A stretch of 64,000 bases of DNA, taken from contig NC_092520.1 of the NCBI RefSeq assembly GCF_037038585.1, positions 57,316,501 to 57,380,500 of the forward strand. Direction: 5' to 3'. Within the stretch, counting starts at the first letter, position 1; every line of letters begins with the position of its first letter. Position numbers and translations under genes: made by a program. Positions 1 through 12,296 of the stretch are shown piece by piece. The DNA comes from Patagioenas fasciata. Taxonomy: Eukaryota; Chordata; Aves; Columbiformes; Columbidae. Under the pieces are notes generated by a model. It ran no database searches and was not told the origin of the DNA. It saw nothing but the letters and a program-made list of their open reading frames with translations.

Positions 1-3000
1 TGCAAGAGGATCTGGGCTGGGGTGAAGTCAAGGCAGCAAGCCACTACACTTGGCCTGGCTTGGTCCTCAGTTAGCTGGGGCTGGGACCACATCTGTGCCT
101 AAGCCTAAACTGGATTCGGTTGGTTTGTGCTTGGTTATGATTTTGAAATAGAAGTTTTATGCTACCACAGAGAGTCTGCATTTTTGTGGATTCAAATATT
201 CCTTAATTAGGTGTTGTCTGTTAGCAGAATGAAAAGAGGGCTTTTATTTCATTTTACTTTGCCATTTTCATTTACTCCTTTTTGTGTATAATAACTGGGT
301 AGGGGAATGTTGAACAGCTACTGTAAAATATTTTGTAGTGCAGCTGCAGCTTTCAAACATCTATCTGCTGTCCAGATTGGTGATGATGGGTGCTTGGGGA
401 GCCCCTTCCAGATTTGGGAGAGGGGGGAGCTTTGTACTGTTGAAACTCCTTTCCTTGCCCGTTTCCCAGAGGAGACAGCTTTCTTCCTCCTTATTAAAGA
501 TGAAAAGGGTCAGCTGCGAGAGGGTGCAGCCCCCAATAAAAGTATATTAACTCCCTGCCAGCCATTAACAGCGCCAGCTTCAGCGGCTGCTGGGTTGCTA
601 GTCCAAGAGGGCATAGCAGAGAGGTGCGAGTAGGGCAGGCAGGGCCAGGCAGGAGAAGCAGGAACAAGCACAGGCAGACACAAGCAAGGATAGGCACTAG
701 CAGTTGTGGCCGGACAGGACGCGCGGCGGGGGCCGGAGCCGGGAACCTGGGGTGGCCTCGGGACAGCAGCAGTGCTCCCCACCCACCCAAGCGGCGTTCG
801 CGCTGTAAAACACGCCCCGGCTAGGAATCTGCCCCCGATTCCATAAAACCCCACGGGAAGGGGCAGGACGCGCTCCCGGCCGCAGGCAGGTGCCGGTGTT
901 GTTGCCCATGCAGTTCGTGTCACCTAGGGGATCCGACATGCTGACTCCCCCGGCTTGCCTTGCACCCAGCCCAGCTTTCTTCCCCGCACGTCTTCCCCGC
1001 ACCTCCTCAGCTGTGCAAAGCCCAGGGCTGCCCCACCGTTTCCGTTCCCACGCCCCAAAATTACACCCCACAAACGTCCCGGCTCCGCGGCCCTGCGTGG
1101 GCACGGCCCGTGAACGGAACTGCCCCGGAGGGAGAGCGCAGGAGCACCCCAAGCTTGGCCACTCTGCCGGCTCCGAGCCTAAGCGGGTAGGGGAGAAGGT
1201 AGCAGAATTCCCTCCCCAACCCTACCCGCCCCCCTCAACCCTACTTCCCCCTCCCCCCCAAAATAAGCTTTTCGTTCTTTAAAGTTTGGGGTTTGGGCTC
1301 TGTCCTACTTCCTCCTGCCCGGCAGGAAAAGAGCTGGAAACGGTCTCCGCCGGCGCGCAACCTCCGCAGCCGCTCACCGCCTCCCCAGTGCTACCGTGGG
1401 AAAACACCCACTTATCGCAGCTCGGAGCCGAACTCGCCCTGCCCGGCTTTTGAGGCGGACGGTTTCGAGCAGAAGAGATCGGATATGTTTGATGTATGCG
1501 CTTAAGCACCTTAATATTAAAAACATGTAGCAATTAAAAACACGCCGCACGCCGGTTGCTCTGCGCAAGTAAAGGACCTCTTACCCCCGATTTTTTTTTT
1601 TTTTACGCTATTTGTGTGAACCTACCGAAATCCTCGGCACTTGCGCGTTTCCTGTTTGCCCCCTCACCCCTCCTCCCGCGTGTTTTATCACCCGTATCGA
1701 ACGGCCTCGCAGCCGCCCCAGCGACTCTGCCGTGCCCCGGCTCTGGGGCGGAGGTGGACGCACAACGGCCCCCACTCTGCAATGCCACCGGCCCCTCCGC
1801 TTCGGTCCTTGCAGCCGGGCGAGTCTCCGTGCCCCACTCCCCCACGGCCCGGGCCGGGGCCGACGGAGACCCGCCGCCTCCGACGAAGTGCCCGATTGCA
1901 AATGAGGGACGGCTCGGCCGCGGGTGACATCTGCACCCTCTCTTGCACCTGCCTTGTCCCGGGCCCGAGCTCTTGCCGCGACGAGGGTGAAAATTAAGGA
2001 TCAGCCCACCCCGGGCGGTAGGAGCCGACCCGGGCATGCACCAGTGGGGATGTTCGTCCCGTTCATCTCGGCGGGTTTCCGTGGGGAAGGACAGAGTCGA
2101 CAGTGGGGCGGAGGGGTGAGGGAGCCCCTTTGCAGGTGAACAGCCGAAATGTGGACCGGAAGTAGAGTTGTCTCCAGGGCCGAGAGACAGTACGCTCTCC
2201 ATGTGTGACCATATACAGCCTTACCCGCTCCCCCGACCTTGGATTTTCCCGTGGGTACCTGCCCCTGTGCCCACCCGCAACTGGCCGGGTGGGTGAGCCT
2301 GGGAGTTTGCAGGTGTGCTGTCCACCCTAACGGGCCTTCAGCCCCAACCACCCTAGCCATTGGAGGGAAGGGAGCGAGCGGCGGACAGACAGCCCTAAAA
2401 CCGTCCCGGCTCCCCAAACCACAGCCCGCCTGGCGGACGCATTGCAGCGAGCTAGCCCAACCCAGGAGGGGCTGCAAAGCCCATCTGCCCCCGGGGCTTC
2501 CTGGTGTCCTTGCTCCTCACCGCGCCGGCGGGCCCGGCAAAGGGCCCGGCCTGGGTGCGCAGCGACGCGGATACGGTGGCTTCTGCGGTGAGAGAGAACG
2601 AATGGGGCTGTCGCCTGGGGGCAGCCGTGGGGCGCCCCACGCGTGGAGCCGCCTCCCTGTGGGGGGCCGCAATGGCAAGGCGCTGGCTGAGGGGAAAAGC
2701 GAGGAGGCCTGGTTGGTTATGGGGGAGTTATTCTTCTCCCACCCCCACGGGGGTCGCGTTCACCCCATGTCCGAGGCGGCTTTCCCTGCCCCCTACCCGT
2801 TCCTTTCCTGCCCTGAAACCCCCGAAACGAAAACTTCCTATCTGCCCCCCCACGCCTCCGCCTCCTGCAGCGCCGAGCCCCGCTGGTCCCCCCAAACACA
2901 CCCACGCACACCCACGACCTGCCCGACTCCGTGCACCCGACTCGCAGCCGCAGCCCTTATTTCGTGCCCTTCGAGCCACAGAGCAGCTCCGTTTTGTCCT

Positions 3001-3270
3001 GCCTGAGGATGACCCATTTCCTCCTTTTCCCCCTTTTCCCCGCTTTGGTCCCGGTCTTCGTCCCACCCTCCCGTCCCTCCACCCTCCTGAAGGCCGCACG
3101 CCCCGGGGGCCGTGGCGGTCCCCGCTCCTCCGTCCCGCACCCGGCTGCGCGCAGCGGGGTCGGCGGCCCGGGGCGGGGCATTGGGGGGGTGATGAGGGCG
3201 GGGGTGCACAGGGAATCGGCGCTTCGTCCGCGATGTGTTTGTTTTCCTTTCCCCCCTGAACGCTAGATTA
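1..3270. other. Intergenic flank 3' of ZIC5, CpG-rich from about 700
   Basis: The first 600 bases are of mixed composition; 700-3270 is GC- and CpG-rich. Overlapping frames of up to 255 codons in this part have no domain and no consistent strand, as expected where stop codons are rare. No gene recognised. Confidence 0.6.
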
Positions 3271-3570
3271 AGACGTGAAGATTACACTTTTATTGTGGCG
3301 GCCGAATAATACCACGAGTCAACACACACAGCAAACAAAAGTGCTTGTAGTACACGGCCAACCCCGCTGGGAACCGGGCTGCGGGCTGCTGCAAAAATCA
3401 AGCTCTTCAGTGCTAATTACAAATAAATGATGATGTGCTCACTAAGTAATTGATTTAATGAAGTTCCTATGAAACTATTAAAACCGGGTAGAGGTCAGGC
3501 TGGAGACGCCCCAGAGCGCCCATTGTGGGATGTTTAACTCCGCCAATCTCCTCGGAAAGACATCGGGGCT
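3271..3570. promoter_or_regulatory. Candidate enhancer island
   Basis: AT-rich complex block in GC-rich DNA, with GCTAATTAC, AAGTAATTGATTTAATGA (homeodomain cores) and CCATTGTGGG (SOX type) at about 3520-3530. Conservation is inferred from texture. Confidence 0.35.
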
Positions 3571-5560
3571 AATAGGTGAAGTCACAGCTGGTTCGGGCTG
3601 ACTTTTGCAGCACCGGCAGTGGCCTCCCCACACTCGCCAAGCGGCCCGCACCGCAAGTTTGGGGAGGCGAGTTCAGCTGGCACTCCCCCGGCCCACTGCC
3701 TCCACTCTCACCCCTCCCCGCATTCCTTCTTCCGGGGGGCGGCTGTTCGCCCCCTCCCAGCCAGAGGCCCCCCGGCGCGGCGCGCCCCCCCGCCACGTTC
3801 CCTCCCTGGGTGCCCATCCCCGTCCCGTCGGGGCTGCGCTGGGTACTCACTCGCTCGACCCGGCCGCCTCGCTTGCACCTCAACCAGGCGCCTCCGCGGT
3901 TCTCCCCAGCCTAATTAAAGAGGGGGGAAGTGGAGCTCTGAACTTGTGTCTACCACTACAGGGCGGCTGTAATTCCACCCCCCCAGTCCTGACTTGCCCC
4001 CCCGCACACTCACACACACACTTCTTGAAGAAACTTAAGCTAGGATGCCAGGTAGGGTGCTTGGGAGATTTTGGCAAGGTGCCTGGAAGGGGATGCGTGC
4101 CCATTTTTCCTTGAAGGGTTTTCTTGTTCGAAAGGCCATTTGGAGCGCTTTAGACGGGCTCGCCGTGTGAAAGGAGGAGGAGGAGGAGAGGGGGAACACA
4201 GACATTAAAAAAAAAAAAAAAAGAGAGAGAGAGAAAAGAAGAAGAAGAAAATCCGGCTATTGGATTTCCCAGCCCCACGCTCGGCTCTCCCCCTCCTGGG
4301 GCAGAGCGGAGTGGAGGTGGCCCCTCTCCTTCCCCCTCCTCCCCACCCCACTTAGGGGGCCTCTAAGCCGACCCCAGCTCTGAGCACGCTTTGAGAATGG
4401 TGGGTCCTCGCTGACCCCCGGGGGTCCCATCCCACTCCGCCTGCCAAAGGACCCTTCTGTGCCCCCTTCCTTTTAACGCCAGTGCTTTTGGCGGGTTGTA
4501 AACGAGTCGGGGAGAAAAGGGGAGCCGCCCCCCAATTTTCGCCCAGCTGTTGGCATTTGCTGAGTGGGGAGGCGATGGCCCCCACGGGCAACGCCCCTCT
4601 CGGCTCCCAGCGCTTTCGGGGGGAGGTGGGAGGCAAGCTACTCACCAGGCTCGAACAGCGCCCCCGACGGCCGGGGCAAGAGGGACGAGTGACGCAAGAA
4701 CGGGGCCCGGGAACGGCTTCTCCCCGAAATACGAGGTGCCTCCGTCCTCCCCGCATAGCGGGGAGCAGCAAGTCCCTAAATATGGGAAGATAGATGAGGG
4801 GTGAGATGCGCCGTCGGTAGTCCCCAAGCCCGTTTGTCCCTCTCCTTGTGGCTTCCGGGAGCTCTGCCCTCGCCCACACCGCTGCCCACTGTACAAGTCG
4901 GGGATGTCCGAGGCGGGGCCGGGTGCACTTGAGGGGACGTGGGGGGGCCGCAAATGCAAGCGACAGGCGTGCGGCCGGGTTACAACCGGGAAGGTACACA
5001 GGCAAACGCTACGGGTCCCTACGCAGGCACGCGTGGGCTCGCATACGGGGCAGCCGCGAGACCAAATGGCCTGAGAAGGCTCTTCCTGTTCGCTTGCAGG
5101 GTTTTGGGAAGGGCTGCTTTTTCTTTTTTTTTTTCCTTCCTTTTTTTTTTTTTTTTTTTTGTTTTGCTTTCTTTTGTTTTGGGGTTTTTTTTTTTAGAAA
5201 ACGATTAATTTGAAACAAATTAAGCTCTCCCGCCTCTTGTTTGCCAAACAGGCTGTTGGCAATGTGCAAATAGGCTTTCACCCCGGCGCGGTGCCCCCAC
5301 TCCCCTCCCTGCCGCCCGGCCTCCAGCGCCGGCCACCGCACCCTCCTCTGCCCCTGCCCTACCGCCTCCGTCCCCTCCTGCCCCTGCAACACCGCCCGGT
5401 TGCTGTCTCCCCATTGCCCTTAATGCACGATCCGGGTTTCTCTTCAGCCTCGAAATAAGAAGTGACACATGCACCACTAAACCAACGTGTGGGGAAAGCT
5501 CGCGATTGAGAGGTGCTATTGAAGGGAGCGCTGCGAAGAGACAAAGCTGGGGGCTAGTGG
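3571..5560. other. GC-rich intergenic DNA
   Basis: CpG-rich unique sequence with simple runs: poly-A/GA at 4206-4250 and poly-T at 5120-5195. No gene recognised. Confidence 0.55.
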
Positions 5561-6215
5561 AATCAGATGCAGCCCTTAATTAACACCATCTTAAATAGTC
5601 CAACAGGCACTGAAGACAAAGTTGAAGAAAGACTTTAAGGCTGAGTGCCCCTCGACAAGCTCTTTTTTTTCCCCTCGTGTCATTCAATATTTAATGCACT
5701 GTGCTTGTAATGCTACTACTGGTGCTCCTTTCTCAGCAAGTACATTATTTTTTCACGGTGCCCATGGCCAGGGAAAACCCTTTAGGCAAAGAAAATCAAA
5801 ATGTTTGTTGTTTTGGATGACTTATAACTCTTGTTTAACACAAGCACTTTCAAGAAAGTATAACAGGCGCAGCCTCTAAAGCAAACAACGAAATCCTTGT
5901 GACAGAGTCGGACACAAAAAGCACATTGTGTTACGGACTATCCCTTTTCTCTCCTGCTAGATGGGTGCCTGTCTGAGGCTGAACACCACGATGCCATTTT
6001 ACTTTTGAACTATTGTTTTTGAGTTATGCCATGTGGTCAAAAGGAGAAGAAGGGAGGTTGTTTCCAAGCTCATAAGACAAACGAGTTGCCTTTCATTGAA
6101 CTACCCCAGAGCTCCTTTAAAACGAGGTTTAAATGTCACCTCCATGTTTTTAATGGACACAGGGCTTCAGGGGCGACCCTTCAAAGCGCCTTCGTAATAA
6201 ACGACCCTTATTAAA
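5561..6215. promoter_or_regulatory. Candidate enhancer island
   Basis: About 650 bp of complex AT-rich sequence with CTTAATTAAC (5575-5584), several AAAG/TTTG-rich words and balanced strands; no repeats. It sits between GC-rich blocks, which suggests constraint, but no alignment was possible. Confidence 0.3.
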
Positions 6216-6575
6216 TATGTCTCTGCCTGGGAAAATCACTTGGCAAAGGAGGAAAAGAAAAAAAGGGGGGGGGGTGAGGAGCCACGCGGGGCGGGGGGGT
6301 AACGAGAGACACGGCGCTACCGGAGGAGCTCCAGCCGGGACCGGGACGGAGCGGAGGAGCGGTCCTGCTCCGGATGCCCGCGGCCGGGCGGGGCGGAGGA
6401 GCGGAGGGGGGTACACCCGCCTTCCCCCCTTGTCCCAAACCCCCTTTCCTCCCTCCGCCCCCCACCCCCCAAAAGAAAAAAAAAAAAAAAAAAAGAGGCT
6501 GAGTGAAAGGTTGGGGTGTTTTCCTCCTGACTTCTTTTTGTCCTTAGGAGAGCGGCGTCTGCGAGTCTGAGCTGG
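6216..6575. other. GC-rich spacer with poly-A run
   Basis: CpG-rich DNA with a poly-A run at 6474-6494. Nothing recognised. Confidence 0.5.
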
Positions 6576-7270
6576 GAAGTTACTGATTTGCAGGCTGCAT
6601 GTTAAGGCAGCCCATGTAAGTAATTTCTGCGGGCATCCCGGCAAAGGAGAACAAATCGTTGACAAAGGCGAGCCCTTTCAATTCAGCAGCGTCGTTAGGG
6701 AAACCAAAAAGTATTCTTCCTATAATAAGTTCCACTTCAAAGGATTTCTCATTCAACGGTGACTGCTTCGCACTTTTATTAAGTCCGGGTTTTTTCACTT
6801 GGCGGAATCATCTGTTTGGTTATTTTTCATCGTGTTTATTTTTCACCATTCACACAGTACTTGTATTAAATAAACAAAGAACAATCGCTCTGCAAATAAA
6901 AGTGCTTAGGTAGGGGGGGAAAAATTAGGAGAGCAGAGAGAGCAGAGGATGAGCTGGAGCTTCTTCTCCTCGTATTTGTTTGTTTGTTTATCTGCTGAAG
7001 TTGGGGGGGGGTCCTAAAAAAGAGGAGGGGAGCGGGGGTTGGGAGAGAGGCGAAAAAAAAAAAAATATGAGACGTTCTGATGAACTGAAAATTGACTGCG
7101 CTAACACGGCATGAAACTAAAGGTCAATGCAACTGTATCTTAATAGAGTGTCTCGAATCGAGGTGGACTATTTTAAATGCAGCTTGCTTTTGCTGCGCTC
7201 ATTGCCATAGCAATCCTAACGCTCCATGTTGATGTACCATAAAAGCAGTAGTTTGAATTTCAAAGAACCT
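6576..7270. promoter_or_regulatory. Candidate enhancer with RFX-like palindrome ATTGCCATAGCAAT
   Basis: Complex AT-rich block. At 7201-7214 it carries a near-perfect palindrome of X-box type, shared in extended form with 8026-8053. A G-run/A-run segment (6910-7065) interrupts it. A 72-codon frame on the minus strand (6798-6580) is open but unlike any family I know. Confidence 0.4.
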
Positions 7271-7890
7271 GCCTTTGAACTTCTCCCTGCCTGATTAGGC
7301 ACTTGCGTGGTGTGTGTGTGAATGCGGGAGCGTGGTTGTGTGTGCCGGCGGGACACGGGATGCGGAGGGGAGCGGGGCCAGCCCCCCGCCGGGGTTTGGG
7401 TGTCCGAGCCAGGGGGGAGCGTGTGTGTGTGTGTGCGCCAGCACACTCTCCTGATCTGCTCTACGTGGAAATATTTTTTCTGGGGCGGGTGTTGACAGTC
7501 CATCCTTCCCAGCGCTTCACAAGTCCTGGGCGACATCTCCAGAAGCACAAAAAGCGCGGGAGAAAAAAAAAAAATCAAGAACGAAAATCCTTGGTTCTCC
7601 ACCACCACCCCCGAAAATCAAAGCACAAAGCAACAGCCTGCCTTGAGTGGGGGGTCCCCCTGCGCCCCGTGCCCTCCGCCCACGGGGTGTGTGCCTGTTA
7701 GGGGGTGCAGCACCGCTGTTCTCCTCCGAGGGCTCTCCCGCTTATCCCCCCACACACCTCCCGGCAATGCCATTTCCCACACTCCCGAAATTTTTTAGCT
7801 CCTTCAAACTTCTCCACTGCCGCCCTAGCCTTTAAAGGGCCGAGCGCCAGCAATAGTGTGTGGCGAGATGTCTCCCAGCCCCGACTACAA
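7271..7890. other. Mixed intergenic DNA
   Basis: GC-rich unique DNA with short GT runs (7306-7320, 7421-7434). No gene recognised. Confidence 0.5.
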
Positions 7891-9000
7891 AGGTAGATGA
7901 TTTAAACAGTGTTTGCTAGAACCACGTTTCGCCTACGAAAAGATGAAGTCTTTGATGATAGCCAACTCGGTGTCAATAAGTGGCTTTCTTTGAGCCATAT
8001 TCAGATGGGAACGTCTTGCTTGCCAATTGCCATAGAAATCTTAACACACCATGAAGATTGTCCAAGCGCCAAGCCTTCCGTTCTGGGCTAAATTACTTTG
8101 AAGTGGGGCAGGACGTGCACTGGTCAATGTTAACTCTATAGGGCGGGCAGGGAACACTAGGAGAGGGAGGCTGGAGGGGGGGAAGCAGAAAATAAGAAGG
8201 GGAAACTTGTTTTAGACACTCTATACAAGGTTCTGCTCATTGTCAGATATCTTTTATCTTTTATATTTCCCATGAATGATTCATGTCTCGGTGGCTTTGT
8301 GTCGCCCTCCTTTTCACAAGAAACTTCATTAGGGAGCTATAAGTTTTCCCATTGATTGGAGCCCTCATTTATGAGTGTTTTTCTGCTTCGTATGTTGGTT
8401 ATTGTCATTCTGCTTGAAACAACTCTTTGCAACCTGTTTCACCTTTACCACATTTAACAAAACTGACTTAAAAAACACTCTAACCTTTTGGTGAAACTGT
8501 TCTTGACATTTTGACCAGTCATTTTCGAGCACTGGTAAATTACAAGGGGGAAAATCATCCTGGGCTCGTTTTATTTATCTTATTTCATATTAAAAAAATA
8601 AAATAGAAAAATGAGACAAAAAGAAAAAAAGACACATAAAACAATAATAATCCTGGAGGATGCTGACACACGACTCTGCTCGGAGTTTTTTCAACAGCGA
8701 CTTTCACTCAGTTTTTCTCTCGAAACGAGAAACGTGTGTTGTTACTCAGGTCCGGAAAACTTTGTTTTTTAATTCCAGTGGTCTTCTGGCGTTATCGCTC
8801 GCCTGACCTGACTCTGAGTTTCACAATAATCTTCTGGCATACGGTTTTGCCACTATGTCTTCTACTGAAGACTAACGCTATTTAACTCACTAGTATCTGC
8901 AAGAAGAGACTGCCAAGATTTTTTTTCCCCAAGAGAAATAATTGAATTTGATACTTTGATTATGTGTCCTTGAGAGAGATTAAGAATATCATGTGTATAA
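7891..9000. promoter_or_regulatory. Candidate enhancer cluster with second RFX-like site
   Basis: Two complex AT-rich blocks (about 7890-8100 and 8210-9000). The first ends in ATTGCCATAGAAAT (8026-8039). The second has GATA-type words (AGATATCTTTTATCTTTTAT, about 8247-8266) and ATGAATGATTCAT near 8273-8285. The texture resembles deeply conserved developmental enhancers. Confidence 0.4.
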
Positions 9001-9489
9001 ATGCCTGAGTTCTGTCTGTGTTCGTCTGTCTGTCCCTTTCTTTCCCATGTGCATGGAAAGGCAGTAGTGAAGCTCCCAGTTGCTTCATTATGGGGAAGCA
9101 ACCCCCCAATCCTGCACACACACACCCCCTCCTCCCCAGTCCCCCTGCCATCAGCCCCCCTGACTTCCAGGGGTAAACACGCAGGGGAGCAACGGCGGCA
9201 GCCGCGGGGAGGGGGTGCAGGGATTATTCTGTCCAAAGCATCCTCCCCCTGTCTGACTGCCAAACGAAACGCAAATCCGAAAGAGAACCGGGTTTACTCA
9301 CACGTTTTGCTGAGAAAAGTCGGGGGTATCTCAGCCACCTCCAAATCTCCCGGTGATGCTCCTGACGCGCTGCGAGGCTGTGACTGTATCTGACTCTATC
9401 TACTGACCCTCGAGTTGGGGAGTGAGGGTGAGTGTTTTGGTCTGTGTCTGCCTCTCATCTATCAGTAAGGCACATGCAATACATAGAAA
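9001..9489. other. Intergenic DNA just beyond the ZIC5 3' end
   Basis: Unique DNA with a C-rich patch at 9105-9170. No gene seen. Confidence 0.5.
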
Positions 9490-11841
9490 TAACATTTTTT
9501 TATTAATTTGCATGATAATTTTTTTTTTGCTTTTATGGGGTTTACAGAGATGAAAAATTGAAATTAGTATTATTTTATTCAGGAGGTATCATGTGTCATA
9601 AAATTGACGGGCAAGTGTGTGACCCTACGTGTAGCAAGTACATAAAAATAGTGATATATCCCCCCGAGCCATAGTTTATAAACCCTGCCATGTAGTAATG
9701 TATAGTGCAATCTGTTGTTGAAAAAAATGCATAAATTAAAAAGTTCGTTTCTAAATCAGCACCAAAATATCTCTAATAAGATTACATTACATAAATTATT
9801 ATTTTAAAAGTCCATATCTTACTTTATTATTTTTCTATTTATTCAAAAGGGCTTTGAAAAACGAATAAAAAGCAAATCGAATGAACTTTAAAAAATTATT
9901 TTCTATTCAAGTTTTCTGTTTGTTTTTAAAGTAACGCCTGCTTCTTCAGATCCAACACAACAATATGAAGACAACGTTTAAAGGCTTCCAGAGTGACAGC
10001 ACCATGCACTGTACTAATAATATAATATTTCTATGAACTATATATATATATCAGCACCAACACACCGCACGGAGGACATGCAGGAAGAGTCTGTTTCACA
10101 TTACATCGTTCATTCAAGTAAGCTGAAAAATATAATGGTTTTTTTTTTTTTGTACAAACCACAGCATCATAAACAACGATCTACCACCAAAATTAATAAG
10201 AGAATTCTTTGGTGTGCTCTGTACTCTTCCAAGAAAAAAGGGGGAAAAAAAAAAAAAGGTTGATGTCAGAAAATAAATTAATTCGACTGTACAAAATAAT
10301 CGCGTTCACATACACGTTATTAACAATGACAAGACGACATCCACCATTCACGGCACACAAAACACATTTCCACAAGCCCTGGGGGAGGGGAGGGAGGCTA
10401 CCGCTTCTCCTCTCGGGGTCTCGGAGGAGGAATTAGTGCTCTTTAGTTTATTCGTACCCCGCTCCTGATGGACGGGAGAGGGGCCGGGGTCCCCCCCTAA
10501 CCCCTCGGCCGCTAGGCTGGGCAGCCTGGGGGGCGGGGGAGCAGTGACCCCAACCCCAGCCCTCTCCGCCCCCCCCTCTTTTTCCCAGGAGCTCTGGTCC
10601 CCTCCTCCCAGGTGACTCTGCCCGGCCACCGCAGGGGGATGGTGAAATGGAAGAGGGCGCGCAGACACCGGCTCGGCTGAAGGGAGCAAATAAACTAAAA
10701 AAAAAAAAAAAGACAAAACTAGTGTACAAAATAATAATAATAAAAATAACCCCCTCAGCCCCGCGCTTCTCTCCCCTCCGGCGCTCGCCGGGCCCAGGGG
10801 GTTGTTCCCCCATCCACGAACTGACTGTACACGTGGCTGGAGGACGCAAGAGGGTTAGGTTTACGTCCTCTGTGAGGCGAACTTAAAAAAATATAATAAT
10901 AAAGAGAGTAATAATAGTAATACCAACCCCAAGAAAATGGAAAATCACTGTCAGTTTTCGTGTGTGTTTTTTAGAAAAAAAAACCAACCAACCAACCAAC
11001 CAAACAAACAAAAACAACAACAAAAAACCAAAATGTATCACAGTATCGCAGTTGTCAAATAGCAGCGGGTTTCTTTTATTCTCTGGCTACGTTTTAGGAG
11101 CCATACCCGTACAAACCACGGAGGAATGGTAAGGCAGTGCTGCATCTTTTGTCTTTCCTTCCCTAAATCGTTTACACATGGTTATGGCTAAGGGAGAAAG
11201 AAAAAGGGCTGGAGAGAAAATGCTGGGTGCAGGTGGACCCCACGACTCGGGAGAGAAACCAACATTTACAAAGGAGCTGAATTGCAAGGTGTGGGGGGGG
11301 GTGAATTTATTTGATTTTATTTTAGAGAATTCGTAACCTGTCCTCGACTGGCTGGAGCTTCAGCAGGTGCTGCTTTACCATTAGGAGGCCACTGCAAACC
11401 TGGGGCTTTACCCAGGCTGAAGGGGAGGCGCTGGGGTGGCAGCTGGAGTATTTAAGAGCTGCTCCAGGAAACGTGAGGGCTCTTCCAGCTCACAGCCTTC
11501 TCCCGGGTCTCTCTCTTGTCAAGAGCAGTGCGGCATGAGCAGGGTGGGAGCCGGGCATCTCTCTTGGCACCATCCTCCTGCAAAGCGTGCTGCTTGGGTT
11601 GCTGAGATGGCCCAGTTTGGAGTTATTAATGTTTTTTCTTACAAAAAGAAAAGAAAAAAAAAGTTCCGAGTCTCTTTAATTAAATTAGTTACCGTACAAA
11701 CACCATAGGGTTTCGTACACGGAATAAATAGCGCAAGTAAAACCTGATGGCACTTCCACGCCAGCCCCCTGTGCCAGGCGGCTGCTGCTGCAACCTGGGC
11801 CAACGCGGCGGGGCCGGGGCCGCCGGCGGCACGGCCCGGCC
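9490..11841 (-). other. ZIC5: Probable ZIC5 3' UTR and downstream end
   Basis: About 2.3 kb directly 3' of the ZIC5 stop, with no coding sequence. On the minus strand AATAAA occurs at 11321-11316, 11311-11306, 11080-11075, 10452-10447, 9579-9574 and 9503-9498, so the true end cannot be set by eye; 9490 is the most distal choice. The + word GTACAAA (RNA UUUGUAC, containing the CFIm motif UGUA) occurs five times: 10152, 10289, 10724, 11109 and 11694. A poly(A)/(CCAA)n run sits near 10976-11030 and a GC-rich patch at 10370-10640. The length is plausible for a ZIC gene, but transcription is inferred. Confidence 0.4.
10983..11004 (+). repeat. (CCAA)n simple repeat
   Basis: About five copies of CCAA, grading into (CAAA)n and (CAA)n. 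Confidence 0.9.
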
Positions 11842-12296
11842 CTAGGGAGCGGTTCTGCCCCTCGAGGTCCTGTGGGGCTCATCCCCCTCGGAGGCTGGGG
11901 ACGTGTCGCGGCTGGAGGGGGTGCGGGGCCGGCGGGGAGCCCCCCCGGCCTGGCAGACGTACCACTCGCTGAGGTTGGTGACCGGCGGGGAGAGGGCGGC
12001 GGCGCGGCCGCGGGGCGGCTCGGCGGCCGGATCGGCCTCGGGGGGCAGCGGCCCGTCGGGGGGCCCCGCCGCCGCGTAGGCCTGGGAGCCCGGCGGTGGG
12101 GAGGGCGGCGGGGACTTGCAGTGGATCTTCATGTGCTTCCGCAGGGAGCTGGGGTGGGTGTAGGACTTGTCGCAGCCGCGGATCTTGCAGTAGTAGGGCT
12201 TGTCGGAGGTGTGGACGTGGGAGTGCTTCTTGCGGTCACTGCTGTTGGCAAACTTCCTCTCGCAGCCGTCGAACTCGCACTTGAAGGGCTTCTCCC
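11842..12296 (-). CDS. ZIC5: ZIC5 coding exon 2 (terminal)
   Basis: This exon encodes the rest of Gly404, fingers 4 and 5 and the C-terminal tail, ending with TAG at 11844-11842. The acceptor reads tcccggCAG|GGGAGAAG on the minus strand; its polypyrimidine tract is weak. Finger 5 is YYCKIRGC...HMKIH with C-x4-C spacing, while ZIC2 here has C-x2-C, which separates the paralogues. Unlike ZIC2 there is no intron after finger 5: coding continues directly into HCKSPPPSP, matching the two-exon structure known for ZIC5. The tail keeps NLSEWYVCQ (human NLNEWYVCQ) but the final 30 residues, rich in Arg, Ser and Pro, differ strongly from the human end. Confidence 0.95.

Noticed and set aside
1-100. CTGGGCTGGGGTGAAGTCA at the window start resembling the right-end minisatellite
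   Set aside because: Too short and lacks the CACCCCTGAGG core.
6580-6798. 72-codon frame on the minus strand with ordinary protein-like composition
   Set aside because: No family recognised; lies in enhancer-like DNA where chance frames of this length are common. A codon-level conservation test would decide.
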